A stretch of 64,000 nucleotides of DNA from Euleptes europaea (GCF_029931775.1 NC_079312.1:11911821-11975820), one strand, 5' to 3'; positions 1 through 10,760 are shown, counted from the stretch's first letter. Notes: generated by a model not told the origin, from the letters alone. Numbers and translations are program-made.

Positions 1-1598
1 CTTTGGAAAAAGCCAAGAACGAAGAGGCTGAAGGAAGCTTCAGGGATGGGGACAGACCACAGAGGCAGGAGGGAAGTCATGCAGAGAAGAAAAGGGATAC
101 ATCCATTCCTCACCAAGGAGCGGGTTTCCAAGAGGAAATTAACATGGTGAAGGAAACATATAAATGCTTGAAGTGTAGGATGACCTTCTCAGATCCAACC
201 CGGTATACTATCTATTTGCATATACACAGTGGAAAGAAGACCCACAAATGCTTGGAGTGTGGAAGGAGCTTTCTTTGCAGAGCAAAGTTTCTTAGACATA
301 GAAGAACACATAAAGGAGAGAAATTTTACAAGTGCTCCAACTGTGGCAAGAACTTTTCTGAGAAATCAGACCTTGTTGAACACCAAAGGATTCATGCAGG
401 AAAGAAACCAATTATCTGCTTAGAGAGGGGGGAAAGATTCTCTGATGGAAACAAGGAAAATGTACATTTTTCAAAAAACATTATACTGAAGGCATGTAAA
501 TGTTATTTGTGTGGGAAGAGCTTCAGATGCCAATCACATCTCCAGGTACACCAAAGAACCCACAAAGGTGAGAAACCTTTTGAATGTTCAGATTGTGGAA
601 AGAAGTTCCGTTGGGGTTACATTCTTCAAGGGCATCTAAGAACCCACAAAGGGGAGAAATGTTTTGAATGCTCAGAGTGTGGAAAGAAATTCAATCAGAG
701 TAGTGGTCTTCAAAGGCATCTAAGAATCCACACAGGTGAGAAACCTTTTGAATGCTCAGAGTGTGGAAAGAAATTCAGTCAGAGTAGTGGTCTTCAAAGG
801 CATCTAAGAATCCACACAGGTGAAAAACCTTTTGAATGCTCAGAGTGTGGAAAGAAATTCAGTCAGAGTAGTGGTCTTCAAAGGCATCTAAGAATCCACA
901 CAGGTGAGAAACCTTTTGAATGCTCAGAGTGTGGAAAGAAATTCAGTCGGAGTAGTGGTCTTCAAAGGCATCTAAGAATCCACACAGGTGAGAAACCTTT
1001 TGAAAGCTTGGAGTGTGGAAAGAAATTCAGTCAGAGTTGCAATCCTCAATGGCATCTAAAAAGCCACTCTGGAGAGAAACCTTTTGAATGCATGGAGTGT
1101 GGAAAGAAATTCAGTCAGAGTAGTGTTCTTCAAAGCCATCTTAGAATCCACACAGGTGAGAAACCTTTTGAATGTTCAGTCTGTGGAGAGAAATTCAGTC
1201 GAAGTGGCAACCTTAAAAAACATCAGAGAACCCACACTGGAAAGAAACCTTTTGAATGCTTGGAGTGTGGAAAGAAATTCAGTCGGAGTAGCAGTCTTCA
1301 ACGGCATCTAAAATGCCACACTGGAGAGAAACCTTTTGAATGCTTCGAGTGTGGGAAGAAATTCAGTCAGAGTTACAATCTTCAACGACATCTAAAATGC
1401 CACACTGGAGAGAAACCTTTTGAATGCTTCTACTGTGGGAAGAAATTCCGTCGGAGTGGCCATCTTCAGCAGCATCAAAGAACCCACACTGGGGAGAAAC
1501 CTTTTGAGTGCTCAGAGTGTGGAAAGAAATTCAGTATGAGTGTCCATCTTCAGCAGCATCTAAGAGACCACACAACGAGAAACCATGTAACTGGTTAG
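1..1598 (+). CDS. Unit A: terminal C2H2 zinc-finger exon (5' end outside window)
   Basis: This is the tail of a zinc-finger transcription factor, probably a nuclear, sequence-specific DNA-binding protein. The reading frame (codons from base 3) is open at the window edge and stops at 1598. It begins in the linker usual for this cluster ([13 protein letters not shown]...), followed by a weak first finger and then 14 regular C2H2 fingers with TGEKP linkers. One finger near 1005-1080 has Ser in place of its first Cys (FESLECG), and one near 405-470 is degenerate (CLERGERF). Four neighbouring fingers near 663-998 are almost identical, three with the helix SQSSGLQRH or NQSSGLQRH. The family as a whole often recruits corepressors through SCAN or KRAB partners; whether this unit has a SCAN exon cannot be seen because its upstream exons lie outside. 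The linker resembles the longer finger exons of C and D. Confidence 0.93.
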   Translation, partial: LEKAKNEEAEGSFRDGDRPQRQEGSHAEKKRDTSIPHQGAGFQEEINMVKETYKCLKCRMTFSDPTRYTIYLHIHSGKKTHKCLECGRSFLCRAKFLRHRRTHKGEKFYKCSNCGKNFSEKSDLVEHQRIHAGKKPIICLERGERFSDGNKENVHFSKNIILKACKCYLCGKSFRCQSHLQVHQRTHKGEKPFECSDCGKKFRWGYILQGHLRTHKGEKCFECSECGKKFNQSSGLQRHLRIHTGEKPFECSECGKKFSQSSGLQRHLRIHTGEKPFECSECGKKFSQSSGLQRHLRIHTGEKPFECSECGKKFSRSSGLQRHLRIHTGEKPFESLECGKKFSQSCNPQWHLKSHSGEKPFECMECGKKFSQSSVLQSHLRIHTGEKPFECSVCGEKFSRSGNLKKHQRTHTGKKPFECLECGKKFSRSSSLQRHLKCHTGEKPFECFECGKKFSQSYNLQRHLKCHTGEKPFECFYCGKKFRRSGHLQQHQRTHTGEKPFECSECGKKFSMSVHLQQHLRDHTTRNHVTG

Positions 1599-2107
1599 CC
1601 TTTGAAAAGAGCTTTTCACTTATTTAGCCAACCACAGAGTCTACATAGGCTCAAGACCATGCAAAGAGCTTGCACCTGCCCAGAAACTTACCATAACTAT
1701 AGAAACAAATAACAAACAAAAAATTCAAACCAGCAAGAAATGGTGCAAATGCTTGGATTGTGGAAGTAGCTGTAGTCATGATTGACACCTCAATTGGATC
1801 TCATAGCCAGGATGAGCTCTGAGGGTGGAAGGAGATTAAGTTGAAGTTGGGTTAAGACTGGCAGGATATGGGTTCAAATCCACACTTGGCCTGGAAGGTC
1901 ACTGGATTGCTTTCAGCCAATCACATTTTCAGACTAACATACCTTGCAGGATTGTTGAAAGGATTAAATCTTTTGGGAGGGGGCGCGCACCCTTCTTGGA
2001 AGATATGATAGGTATTGAAATCTCAGTGGCCATGAGGGAAGACATGCTCTTGGAAAGGGAGGGTAGGTAGAGAGTGTCCCTGATGTCTCGCCATCAATAA
2101 CATAGAC
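1599..2107 (+). other. 3' flank of unit A with a decayed finger and a MIR-like relic
   Basis: Just after the stop, bases near 1745-1790 still resemble a finger (AAATGCTTGGATTGTGG), so the ancestral array was probably longer. The stretch from about 1865 to 1985 (GGGTTCAAATCC, then a Gly-Gly box-like remnant and an AGGATTGTTGAAAGGATTAAA tail) looks like a worn tRNA-derived MIR-type SINE. The same arrangement recurs 3' of unit D. No clear AATAAA signal was seen. Confidence 0.5.
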
Positions 2108-3262
2108 CAGGGGTGTCAAACATGCGGCCTGCGGGCCAGATCCGCCCCCCGGAGGGCTTTTATCCGGCCCCTGGAGCCAAGGCACCTAGTCCCCCTTTTC
2201 CCCCTCCCCAGGCCTTTTCTGGGCTACTTGGATCCCATGCGTGGTCGGGGAGGGAGGGGGAAGGCTTCTGCCTGGCTGCACTGGCCTGCGAGGCGGCTGG
2301 CGCAGCGGGGGGTGGAGGGGAAGGTTGTGGCCTGTTTGCGCCGGGCTGCGGGGCCACTGGCACAGCCAGGGGTGGGGGGGAAGGTTTTCCAGCCACTCCT
2401 CTCCTCCTCTCTGGCTGTAGCTCGTCTTTCCCTTCTCAAAACAGACTTTGCATTTGCTTTCCGGATCTCCTTCCAGCTGCTTTTTTCCTCTCTACTCTCT
2501 TGCTGTAGCTCGCCTTTCCCTTCTCAAAACAGACTTTGCATTTGCTTTCCAGCACTCCTTCTCGCCACCCCTTTCCTCTCCTCTCTTCCTGTAGCTCGCC
2601 TTTCCCTTCTCAATACAGACTTTGCATTTGCTTTCCAGCTCTCCTTCCAGCCACTCTTTTCCTCTCCCCTCTCTTGCTGTAGCTCACCTTTCCCTTCTCA
2701 AAATAGACTTTGCATTTACTTTCCACACTACTTCTCACCGCCCCTTTCCTCTCCACTCTCTTGGTGTAGCTCGCCTTTCCCTTCACCAAACAGACTTTGC
2801 ATTAGTTTTCCAGCTCTCCTTCCTGCCACCCCTTTCCTCTCCTCTCTCTTGCTTTTGGAAAATGACTGGAATGCTGTGTGTGTTACAGAGCTAAATACAC
2901 TCACAAATGGTGTTTTCTAGAAGGCATGGTAAATAATACATTTCACAGATGACCTTAATGGGATATGGTAGGTTAGAGCTAGCATGGATCTTTCAAAATA
3001 AGGCTTGTTTGGGGAAGGAGTTTTTCAGCTTTTTCTCCATTTTTGGTTAACCAGCCGCCTGCAGTAAAAGTGTTTCTTCAAGTGGCAACAGCACACCAGC
3101 CTACAGGAACAAGACTATGATCCCTGCCTAGAGCCTCTCAGATGTTGTTTGTTTGTTTGTTTGATTGATTGATTGATTTGGCACACATGGCCCGGCCAGA
3201 TCAAGTGACATTTATGTCATATCTGGCCCTCATAACATATGAGACTGAGTTCGTCACCCCTG
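2108..3262. mobile_element. Non-autonomous hAT-type DNA transposon
   Basis: The element starts CAGGGGTGTCAAAC and ends with TCACCCCTG. It is flanked by a perfect 8-bp direct repeat, ACATAGAC, at 2100-2107 and 3263-3270. An 8-bp target duplication and CAGGGGTG-type ends are hallmarks of the hAT superfamily. The 1155-bp interior encodes no transposase that I recognise; it consists of a GC-rich left part and a pyrimidine-rich tandem repeat (2414-2850). The long open frames across it come from the repeat composition. Non-autonomous status is inferred. Confidence 0.88.
2414..2850. repeat. Minisatellite, about five copies of an 86-88 bp unit
   Basis: The phrase GCTGTAGCTCGCCTTTCCC, with variants, recurs at 2414, 2502, 2588, 2676 and 2763, each followed by an ACAGACTTTGCATT block and a CTCTCTT-rich spacer. 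The array lies wholly inside the hAT element. It explains the long open reading frames in this stretch, which I do not regard as genes. Confidence 0.9.
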
Positions 3263-3354
3263 ACATAGACTGTGGTATCCTTCTCTGCCAAATAGCCAAG
3301 ATGGTAACTGGGGGCATGATCCTCTGATAGTTCAGTCCTATCTGGCTGAGAAAT

Positions 3355-3680
3355 CCCAGAAGTGGGGCTGGTGGACCCCTGCCTGACATAAACCACGTGG
3401 TCTCAGAGGGCTGTCTCTTATCCTCCTTGCTTTGGATTCTGGAATGTTCTGGGGGACTTTCAGAGTCTCAGAAGTATCTCTGTTGGAGTCTCTGTTAGAG
3501 ATCAAACATGAGGTTGCTTGAGGCCTTGGATGGGATTTTCTTCTAGTGTCCTCTCCCTCCCTCAAACAGGAATCTGACTCCATGGTTTACACTGGAGCAG
3601 GAAGGATTACCAAGTAAAGCTGAGTGGCGTCACGTTTTTCTTAGCCCTTCGAAGCACACTTTCCTTTGGACTGCACTGTT
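3355..3680 (+). repeat. Duplicated upstream-flank block, copy 1
   Basis: This block (GATTCTGGAATGTTCTGGGG ... CTCAGAAGTATCTCTG ... TTGGAGTCTCTGTTAGAG ... CCTCAAACAGGA) has clear relatives at about 39690-39970 and 49660-49900. It sits after a finger exon and ahead of the next unit's first exon, so it is probably unique 5' flank carried along with each gene duplication. No function is visible. Confidence 0.6.
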
Positions 3681-4054
3681 AAAGCAGGTTGATGGAGATA
3701 TGGGGTGAAAAATCCCCCCTCCCCCATGCTAAAACGTTTCCATTGCTAAAGCCCTCTTGTTCCCTAAAATTAATAGTGAATGGGTGCCATTGCCAATACA
3801 ATATTAGGTCAGTTGGTCAGCTTCAAAATAGTAATGCATGTTGTTCAGGCAAGATCTTGGCCACTATTTGGGGGTTGCTTGGCCTTAGTGAAAATGTTCA
3901 CTGTTATTTTTCTGGAGAGCTTAAAATATTTTTAAGCATTGTGTGAATGTTCCCTGACTTTAGTCCACTCGGGTTTTTTTACTTGCTTTCAGCCCAGTTT
4001 TCCATTGACTGACACAGCCTCTGAGCATGAACAGAGTGCCTTGCCAAACCTCTT

Positions 4055-4400
4055 TTAATAAGTACTGTAGAAGACAAAATGGTGTAAAGCAGCAATTTAA
4101 AACTACACAAAAACATCAATGAAAAACACTGAATAATTTGAACTTCTCGGGGCAAATGCATTCCATCAATTTAGGGCCACCGCAGAAAAGGCCCTGCTCT
4201 TGAACAAATCCAGCACTTTAAAGTATGATCAGAAATTAAGTCCTATACAGTGTAGACATTTCAGAACAGCTGCCATGTTTTACCACCAACTCACAGCCAT
4301 GTGTGAGCTTTGCTTTAAAACAGACAGAGATAGCGCAGTTGAGGAGCAGAGAGGTTAGGCTTCTCTCTGTGAGAAGGGGAGGGCCATTGATTTCCAGGTG
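4055..4400. repeat. Interspersed block shared with 14585-14930, copy 1
   Basis: About 340 bp match 14585-14930 along their whole length (AGACAAAATGGTGTA ... ACTGAATAATTTGAACTTCTC ... ATTTCAGAA ... CTTCTCTCTGTGA). I do not recognise the family, and no coding potential is evident. It could be a worn transposable element or duplicated flank. The preceding 3940-4055 also resembles 6836-6945 (TGTTCCCTGAC ... GAACAGAGTGCCTTG). Confidence 0.6.
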
Positions 4401-4769
4401 CCATAGGCCTGTTCCTTTTTGGAGAAAGATCTGACAGCTCACAACTTAGGGCGGCCATCCATTGTTACCTGTCCCGTTACTTCAGCTAGCCAGTCTTCTG
4501 TCCACTTGAAAAATAGGAGAATTCTAGCCAGAAAGAATTCTCCATACAAAAAAATAAAGAAGAATTGAAGCAACATGATCTTTTAAGATTTTAATTTTAA
4601 AAAGCAGGACAGAGAACAAGCCGGAAAGGAAGAATAAAAGCAGTCTCTTTTAGGAGGCCAATAGAGTAAAATCCATGGGCTAGCTGATTCACAGGTGAGC
4701 TGAAGAAGGGTGTTAGTATGTACAGATTTCTTAAGGCTCTCCATTTTTATTTATTATTTGTTAAAACAT

Positions 4770-5383
4770 GTATATCCACCTTTCCTTTCAGTTAATGGCA
4801 GCTTGCAATAATAGTTAAAACATCCCCAGCTAAAACCAAGATAAAATAACAAGCCCCCAATCCTCCCCCCTCCCCCCTTAATAGATGCGTTCCATTCAAA
4901 CCCAGTGAAATATCCTGGACTCTAGTTGATGCCAGACGGGCCGCTATAAGTGGTGGGACAGCCAACCAACAGCTGCCTGATTTCTGTAGTTGGTGTCTAG
5001 TGACATATGGAAGGAGACTGCCCTTCACATGTGTGGGTCCCAGTTTATGAAGGGATTTGGAGATCATTACCAGCACGTTGAACTGAACTCGGAAAGAGAT
5101 TTGCAGTGAATGTAGCTGTTCTAAAATGGGCAAGATATGTTCCCGGAGGCTAGCCCTTGACAGCAATTGAGCTGCCGCATTCTGGACCGGTTGTCGTTTC
5201 CAGGTTGTCTTCAAGGGAAGCCCCATGTAGAGCACAGCAGTAATTCAGCACTGAGGTTTCAGAAGCATGGATCAGCTGAGTCCAGGTGATGGGAAAGTTG
5301 ACAATCATATGCAATGGATGAAAGATGTCCCTGGCCCCCAGGCTAGCTTGTTTTTCAAAGGCAGGGATGATTAGCACACCCAA
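4770..5383 (-). mobile_element. CR1/L2-clade LINE fragment, end of reverse transcriptase
   Basis: Read on the minus strand, the protein contains PVQNAAAQLL, FRVQFNVLVMISKSLHKLGP and a following PYV...GSCWLAVP stretch. These match the thumb and C-terminal part of CR1/L2-type reverse transcriptases (usually VQNAAARLL ... KVL..TYKALHGL.P). The upstream part (SVLNYCCALHGASL, from the usual LDYCNALY..GLP) is in a second frame, so the copy is old and broken. No 5' part is present. Confidence 0.75.
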
Positions 5384-5584
5384 AGAGAGTTATTGTTGTT
5401 ATGCATCATAAATTTGTGATTATGTTTGTGATTATGCATCACAAGGCAATCTCCATAATCTCTCCCCCCCCAAAAAAAAAACTTTGGAAACCTTCCTATG
5501 CACCAAACCTTCCCGATTGTCCCCATTTACGGTACATGAGCCAGGTTGTATTTTCTGGCGGAGGATGTAAAATTACACATGAAC

Positions 5585-5820
5585 ATTAGGAAGAGCCCTG
5601 CTGGATCTGACCAAGGGTCCATTAAGTCCAGCATCCTGTCTCACACTGTGGCCAACCAGTTGCCCTGGGGGGCCAGTAGACAGGGGGGCACAGAGACCAC
5701 AGACTTACTCTGATGCTGCCTCCTGGCACTGGAATTGAAAAGTATACTGCCACCACAGAGGTTGACAAGAACAGAGCAAGCGAGAGTGCTCTGCACTTGT
5801 GCCCAGTAACCACATTTTGC
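5585..5820 (+). repeat. Old interspersed repeat (AGAGCCCTGCTGGAT family)
   Basis: GAAGAGCCCTGCTGGATCTG, followed by CCATTAAGTCCAGCATCCTG and TGGCCAACCAGTTGCC, is a worn interspersed repeat. Shorter pieces of the same family occur shortly after the middle exons of B (13420), C (24898), D (35682), E (54712) and F (57786). I do not know its class; a LINE 3' end is possible. Confidence 0.55.
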
Positions 5821-5964
5821 CCTTATTTTGCCTTTTGGTCAGATTTTAGAGCTAACTCCTTTTTTTAAAAAAGTACTCTGCGTTCACTTCTTTTCTGTCT
5901 CCCTCGTATCTACTCAATATAAGTAAACATTTAAATATGGAGGGATACAGAGGAAATGGTGCGC

Positions 5965-6075
5965 ATGGGGTTTGCAGAGCCCTCCAGAGCACATGGTGCA
6001 GCTTAGTAGTACCGGTGCCAAAGCTGGATGGCACCATAAGGTTCTGCATCAATTACTGCAAGCCAAATAAGGTGC
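5965..6075 (+). mobile_element. Ty3/Gypsy-type LTR retrotransposon fragment (fossil)
   Basis: A short stretch encodes LVVPVPKLDGTIRFCINY, the conserved fingers-palm motif of Ty3/Gypsy reverse transcriptases (usually SPVVLVPKKDGSIRFCIDY). Only about 110 bp can be recognised; no LTRs, gag or integrase were seen. It is a small, old, broken relic. Confidence 0.7.
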
Positions 6076-6359
6076 GTACTCCAATGCATAATCAATGCAT
6101 ACTATATGCCCACTGCAGACGTCCTGATCTACCAGCTGTGGGCCAGCAGCAGCGGTGGTGGCAACAGGATGGGATGACCAAGAGCCACAGGAGGAAGAAA
6201 GCCCGCAGCAACAACTCTGAGGTGGACTGGGGTCTAGCTGAATCCTCCTCATCTCATGCTTCTGAGGCTCATCCTAGACCGATGCCAGAAAGGGTAAGCC
6301 GGTCCAAGGCTCTGACCTGCTGATGGGGAAGCCTGAGATGTAGCTTCGAAAGCAAAATG

Positions 6360-6720
6360 GGTGGTTGGGATAGGGGATTATGTGTGGGCCAGGATGTTCC
6401 AATTCCTTTTACGTTTGTCACTGCAACACCTGTGATTGTCCTGAAGCTGGTGCCCAATCCGAGGCACCTAGCTTGCTTTTTGGAGTACTGTTTGCAACAG
6501 TCAACTGTAGCTTCCTGTGCAAAATAAAGGGGGGGGGGAGGCCAGGATGGTCCATAGATTCAATTCTCTTCCTTTTGTGTACAGCAACTGCCACCATTAT
6601 CCTAAAGCTGGTGGCTAATGTTGATGCACTTAACTTTATTTTTGGAGGAGTTATGCCTGCGGCGGATGGACAGAGTCTTTTATTTATATGGCTCCCCCCT
6701 TGCTTGCCAAGACCATAGCT
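6360..6720 (+). repeat. Unclassified dimeric repeat, copy 1
   Basis: Two related halves (about 6400-6500 and 6575-6690) share CACTGCAAC or CAGCAACTGC, then ATTGTCCTGAAGCTGGTG or ATTATCCTAAAGCTGGTG, then CTTTATTTTTGGAG and GCCTGCGGC. They are joined by a CCAGGATGGTCCA spacer. The same two-part structure occurs inverted at 17815-18130. I do not recognise the family. Confidence 0.5.
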
Positions 6721-7099
6721 TGCTGCACTCATAATGTTGTTCCTTAGGGTCGCTGGCCCTGCACGCTTTATGGAAACATTTTTCTCCCATGTTAACTATT
6801 TTAAATACAACGGCTTCCTTAGAGTAAGCATTGAATGAATGTTCCCTGACCTTACTAGGCTAGTTTTTTTTATATATATACTAGCTTTCAGCCTGGATTT
6901 CCATTGGCTGACAAGGCATTTGAACACGAACAGAGTGCCTTGTCAGACCCCTGTAAAGACACAGCCAGACTTCCTGCTTTGGGGATTTGAGAGCAGATTT
7001 TCGTGGCCAGGAAGGGTCTTAAAAGGCACATTTAGTCTTCCCCTTAATTTGAAAATAATAATAATAATTGTCGAGTAAGAGTACCCCTTCTCTCTGTCC

Positions 7100-7249
7100 A
7101 CAAGGGCTAGCAAAGGGTTAAGATGCAGACAGAGATGTGGTTCCTAGAGAGGATACAAACAGAGGGAAGCCAGAAATACGGAAGTGCTCCGACTTCCTCA
7201 TTTTGGGATCCGACTTGGCTTGCAGCAAATCCGGAAGGCGCCTGGAATG
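7100..7249 (+). promoter_or_regulatory. Putative promoter and non-coding first exon of unit B
   Basis: This stretch has AAAGGGTTAAGATG, TTCCTAGAGAGGA, ACTTCCTCATTTTGG and a splice donor ATG|GTAAAG at 7249/7250, followed by GC-rich sequence. The same order of motifs occurs at 18846, 20231-20384, 29556-29703 and 50834-50969, each time upstream of a SCAN exon. Paralogous conservation ending at a donor indicates a first exon with promoter. GGAAG/CTTCC words are candidate ETS sites. An ATG at 7123 would give only a short upstream frame that stops soon after splicing to 9435. Transcription start is not determinable here. Confidence 0.6.
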
Positions 7250-9434
7250 GTAAAGAGCGGCTTGGGCGGGGGAAGGAGGCGGGGGAAGCCCCTCCAGGCT
7301 GGGCAGCCCTGCAAGGGGGAGGGTGTGTCTGGGTCCCCCATGCAGATCAAGGCCGGGGAGGAGGAGGAGGTCAAGCTGGCCGTTTCTTTGCTCCCGAAGG
7401 ATGGTTGCCCGGGCTATCTCTGGATCCGGATATTTGGGCTGGTGCTGCAAGGAGCAGGAGGGGGATCCGGTCCCCCCACCCCACCCCACCCAGCCGGGAA
7501 CAGATTCTGACGCTGATCTCTGCAGGCGGATCCTATTTTTCAAAGCACCCAAGCCGGGCAGGCTGGAGTTTTGCCCCCTCGCCGCTTGGCCACCCTCGTT
7601 TAAAGGCGTTTGGGCATCCGAGCAGAGGCTTTGGTGCTTGGAGAAAGCTCAGTGGTGGTGGGGGAGGGCTGGCCCCACGGAGACCGACCCCCCCACACAC
7701 AAGGAAAGAGAGGAGGGCCCGTGTCCTCTGTGGGTCTCCATTTAACTGTGCTCCTGTAGAAGCCTTAAAGTAAAGGGAATCCCATCTAGTGTGGGTTTGT
7801 GTGTGTATATATGTGAGGTGGGGGGGGAGAGTTTTCCAATTTGCTCTCTTGGAAAGACTCGTTTGCTCACTATGGTACATTAGATTCTCCTGGAGCATGC
7901 AGAGATTTACAACTTCAGCAAAGTTGTAGGAGAGGATCAGCGGGAGTGGGGGGTGGGCTGTTACATAGCATAGGACTCCCATGGGACCGCCTCCAAAATA
8001 TTCTGGCTTTCTCCCTCTGATCTTGAACAGACAGCTTTGCCAACTCTGCTAACCACAACCAGCCCTTTCACTCCCAGGTTAGCGAGCAAAGCTCCCTGGG
8101 CTTCAAAGGAACACCCATTAAATCTCTGCCTTTGAAGAACACCATTCAAACAACAGTTTTGCAGACAGTGGCTTATAAAAGGGTTAAAAAGAAATAATGT
8201 GATGGCAAAGGGGGGGTAATCCTTTAAATAATGTAAATAAATTAGATCACAATGGGTAGCCATGGAGCTCAGATTCTGTCATGGAGAAGAGGGGATTGTT
8301 AGATTCATTAGCCTTGGACATTATAGGTGCATGTGAGTTTTCAAGTCCCCACTGCTGAGTTCTGAAAGTAAAAAAAAATAAATGCAAAACTGCAAAAGGA
8401 AAAAAATGGTGCATTTTAGGAGATGCAGCCACTCTTTTGGACTCCCTTTGATACATCACAGACTTGGCAAGAGACCCAATGGGTGGATGGTACATGGCCT
8501 GCAGATGAGGCGGAAGACATTTCTTTGGTGGGTGAGAGGTCTTAGCTCAGTGGCAGAGCCCAGGAGACTCCTAGTTCTGTCCCTCCCTAAACCGGCCAAC
8601 ATGACTTCGTTGGGAAAGACGCCAGAAAGCTGCTGGTAGCTGGAGTAGGCAGGAATGGAGTAAGCTGAAGGCTAGACTATTGTACAGCAGTTCCTAAGAG
8701 ACTGCGATATGGCAAGTTAAGCTGGTGCAGAAAGCCCCAACCCAGTTACTATCAGGAGCCTGGTAAAGGGTGAATGTTACGCTTATCTTGCAGTAACCCC
8801 ATTGGGTGCCCCTCAGTTTCCAGGGTCAGTTCAAGGTGTAGGTTAGGAGGAAATGATCTCCCAGGCCAAAGTACACTAATTTATAAAAAAATGATGTGTG
8901 TGTGTGTGAGCTTATACCCTGCCAGAAATTTTGTTAAGTCTTTAAGGTGCTACTGCACTCTTGCTCTTTTCTACTGCTACAGACAGACTATCATGGCTAT
9001 CCATTGTGATCTAATTTATTTACGTTATTTATAGTCTGCCTTTCTCACTTGGGCTCAAGATGGATTGCACATTATGAGTCAATACAATTGACAAGTTGGA
9101 ACATTCAGTAAACAGTACAATAGGATTTGGGTTGTAGAACCAACCAGAAGTCTAAAAAGAGAACTGAAGCAAAGCATAAATATCAACATGACATATTAAA
9201 AGATGCAAACATTACACAGTAGGATCCTAGTTTCAGCAAGCTGTACACAGCAGTATAGATTACAGTCCCTAATAATTCATCCAAGTAACTTTGTGAATCA
9301 TTTAGTACAGTGCAACTCTATCATCTGTAGAAAAGCCTGTAATTTAGGCATATGACCACTGCAAACTAAAATAGAGCATTCAACAACACTTTTATCCATT
9401 TTCTCTCTTTCCCGTATATGTCTCTTTCTTCCAG
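7250..9434 (+). other. Intron 1 of unit B
   Basis: The stretch runs from the first-exon donor (7250) to the SCAN acceptor (CTTTCTTCCAG at 9434). The first 350 bp are GC-rich and resemble the corresponding sequences after the first exons of C, D and E. About 8270-8870 resembles intron 1 of D and F, including a worn tRNA-like A box (TAGCTCAGTGGCAGAGCCC near 8549), a relic of a tRNA-derived SINE. Long open frames near 7123-7773 are products of GC-rich composition. Confidence 0.6.
8880..9010 (+). mobile_element. Penelope-like terminal fragment
   Basis: GAGCTTATACCCTGCCAGAAATTTTG, then TAAGTCTTTAAGGTGCTACTG, CTCTTGCTCTTTTCTACTGC and TACAGACAGACTA. This string is the end of a Penelope-like terminal repeat family also seen at 21491-21560 and, inverted, at 33118-33205 and 50262-50345. 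A short GT run precedes it. The hammerhead part is missing here. Confidence 0.6.
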
Positions 9435-9512
9435 GGAGAGGCCCAGTTGAGAACACTGTTATTCGTTCCCACCACTTTCCATAGAAAAAACATCACAAAA
9501 CAATCAGCTGAT

Positions 9513-10226
9513 ATGAAAATGGAAGGCCAAGGTACCACAATAGGGGAAGCACCAGAGGAGATAGCAAAAGCCCCCCATGTCCTCCAGGCTGGCAGTATTG
9601 GGGCATTCCTCCAAAGGAGACCAGGAGAACTAGTTAAAGAGGATCCAGGTGAAAGTTCACTTCAACAATGGGAAACCCAGTGGCAGGAGTTCCTTAGGAC
9701 AATAGAGTTCCCTAAGTCACATTCAACAATTCCACTATGGCCGAAGAAACCTGCACCCTGGGAGGACGCCAAGGCCTTTCTGGCATCCTTTGAGCAAGTG
9801 GCTGAAGCCTGTTGGTGGCCAAAGGAAGAATGGGTGATCCGACTCCTGCCAGCCCTCAGTGGAGAAGCTGAGAAGGCCTTCAAGAATCTGGATGTCAGAG
9901 ACAGAGAGGATTATGGGAAGGTGAAGGCAGCCATCTTGCGAGGGGATGCCCTGAGCCGGGAGAAGCAGCGCCAACAGTTCCGGTGTTTCTGCTACCAGGA
10001 GGCTGAGGGGCCACGGGGGGCTTACAGCCGACTTCGGGAAATGTGCCATGGGTGGCTGAGAGAGGAGAATCACAGCAAGGAGCAGATCCTGGAGCTCTTG
10101 ATCCTGGAACAGCTTCTTAGTGTCCTGCCCCCGGAGATCCAGAGCCGGGTGAGGGAGAGCGGCCCCGAGAGCTGCTCCCAGGCAGTGGCCCTGGCTGAGG
10201 AGTTCCTCTTGAAGCAGGAGAAACAG
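9513..10226 (+). CDS. Unit B, exon 2: capsid-like SCAN exon
   Basis: This is the first coding exon of a SCAN zinc-finger protein. The acceptor is CTTTCTTCCAG at 9434. The first in-frame ATG is at 9513, with another at 9519 (MKMEGQG). Residues about 50-148 (QWQEFLRT ... [19 protein letters not shown] ... [16 protein letters not shown]) look like the N-terminal lobe of a retrotransposon-type capsid. Residues about 149-238 are the SCAN domain itself ([19 protein letters not shown] ... [16 protein letters not shown] ... [12 protein letters not shown]). SCAN domains form homo- and heterodimers, so the role is probably to pair this factor with other SCAN proteins in the nucleus. The exon ends in phase 0 at CAG|GTGAGG. 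The frame runs on past the donor into the intron, so an unspliced SCAN-only form is possible. Confidence 0.92.
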
Positions 10227-10563
10227 GTGAGGCCCCTCTGCTGTGTGAGTTCTGAGTGTGGGAGGGCTTGGTGTGGAGCCAGTGCTGAGAACTATGAAGT
10301 GGAATGCTGTAGGTTGATTGTCTAATTTGTTGGCTCCATTATGCCACTCAGATAATGATGAGATTTTGGGGTGTGTGGGAGCAGTATCTCTCAATCTAGG
10401 AGTAGGTGGATGCTCTGCTTGGATGAGGCCCCACCTCTCCCTAAAAGACCACATCCTCAAATTGTTTTGCATTGGGCTTATATCTATGTTGTAGGAAGTT
10501 TGGAAAACTGGATATCAATTAACCGAACAGACAATTAGGTCATAGTGGCTATGACCTGGCTTT

Positions 10564-10760
10564 AGGGTTGCCAGCCTGTAAGTGGGACCTGGAGATCTCC
10601 CTGGAATTCCAAGTGATCCCCAGCCTACAGAGATCTGTTCCTCCTGGACTCTGTGGCATTATTCCCTGTTGATGCCCTTCCTATCCCCTAACTCTGCCTT
10701 CCCCAGGCTCCAACCCCAAATCTCCAGGAATTTCCCAGCCTGGAATTGGCATCTCTAGGT
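10564..10760. repeat. AGGGTTGCCAG-ended repeat
   Basis: This is a roughly 200-bp repeat that starts AGGGTTGCCAGCC, contains CTGGAGATCTCC and CTCCAACCCCAAATC, and ends near TTGGCATCTCTAGG. Relatives lie at 21721-21925, 33477-33807, 47755-48296 (interrupted) and 48701-48908. Several copies have near-inverted ends (AGGGTTGCCAG / TGGCAACCCT), which suggests a small DNA transposon, but I found no convincing target duplication. Confidence 0.55.

Noticed and set aside
2228-2920. 230-codon open frame on the + strand
   Set aside because: It runs through the tandem repeat of the hAT element; the protein is just repeated SRLSLLKTDFAF-type units with no splice or start context.
7123-7773. 216-codon and overlapping 140- and 144-codon frames
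   Set aside because: They span the first-exon donor and GC-rich intron; several frames on both strands are open at once, as expected from composition, and no domain is seen.
8535-8640. Possible tRNA gene (TAGCTCAGTGGCAGAGCCC)
   Set aside because: It has an A box-like head only; no B box or cloverleaf follows. The same head at 30150 and 55445 belongs to a shared SINE relic.
9735-10472. 245-codon minus-strand frame opposite the SCAN exon
   Set aside because: Antisense shadow of the SCAN exon. Similar shadows lie opposite the other SCAN exons at 23269, 31326, 52693 and 56351.
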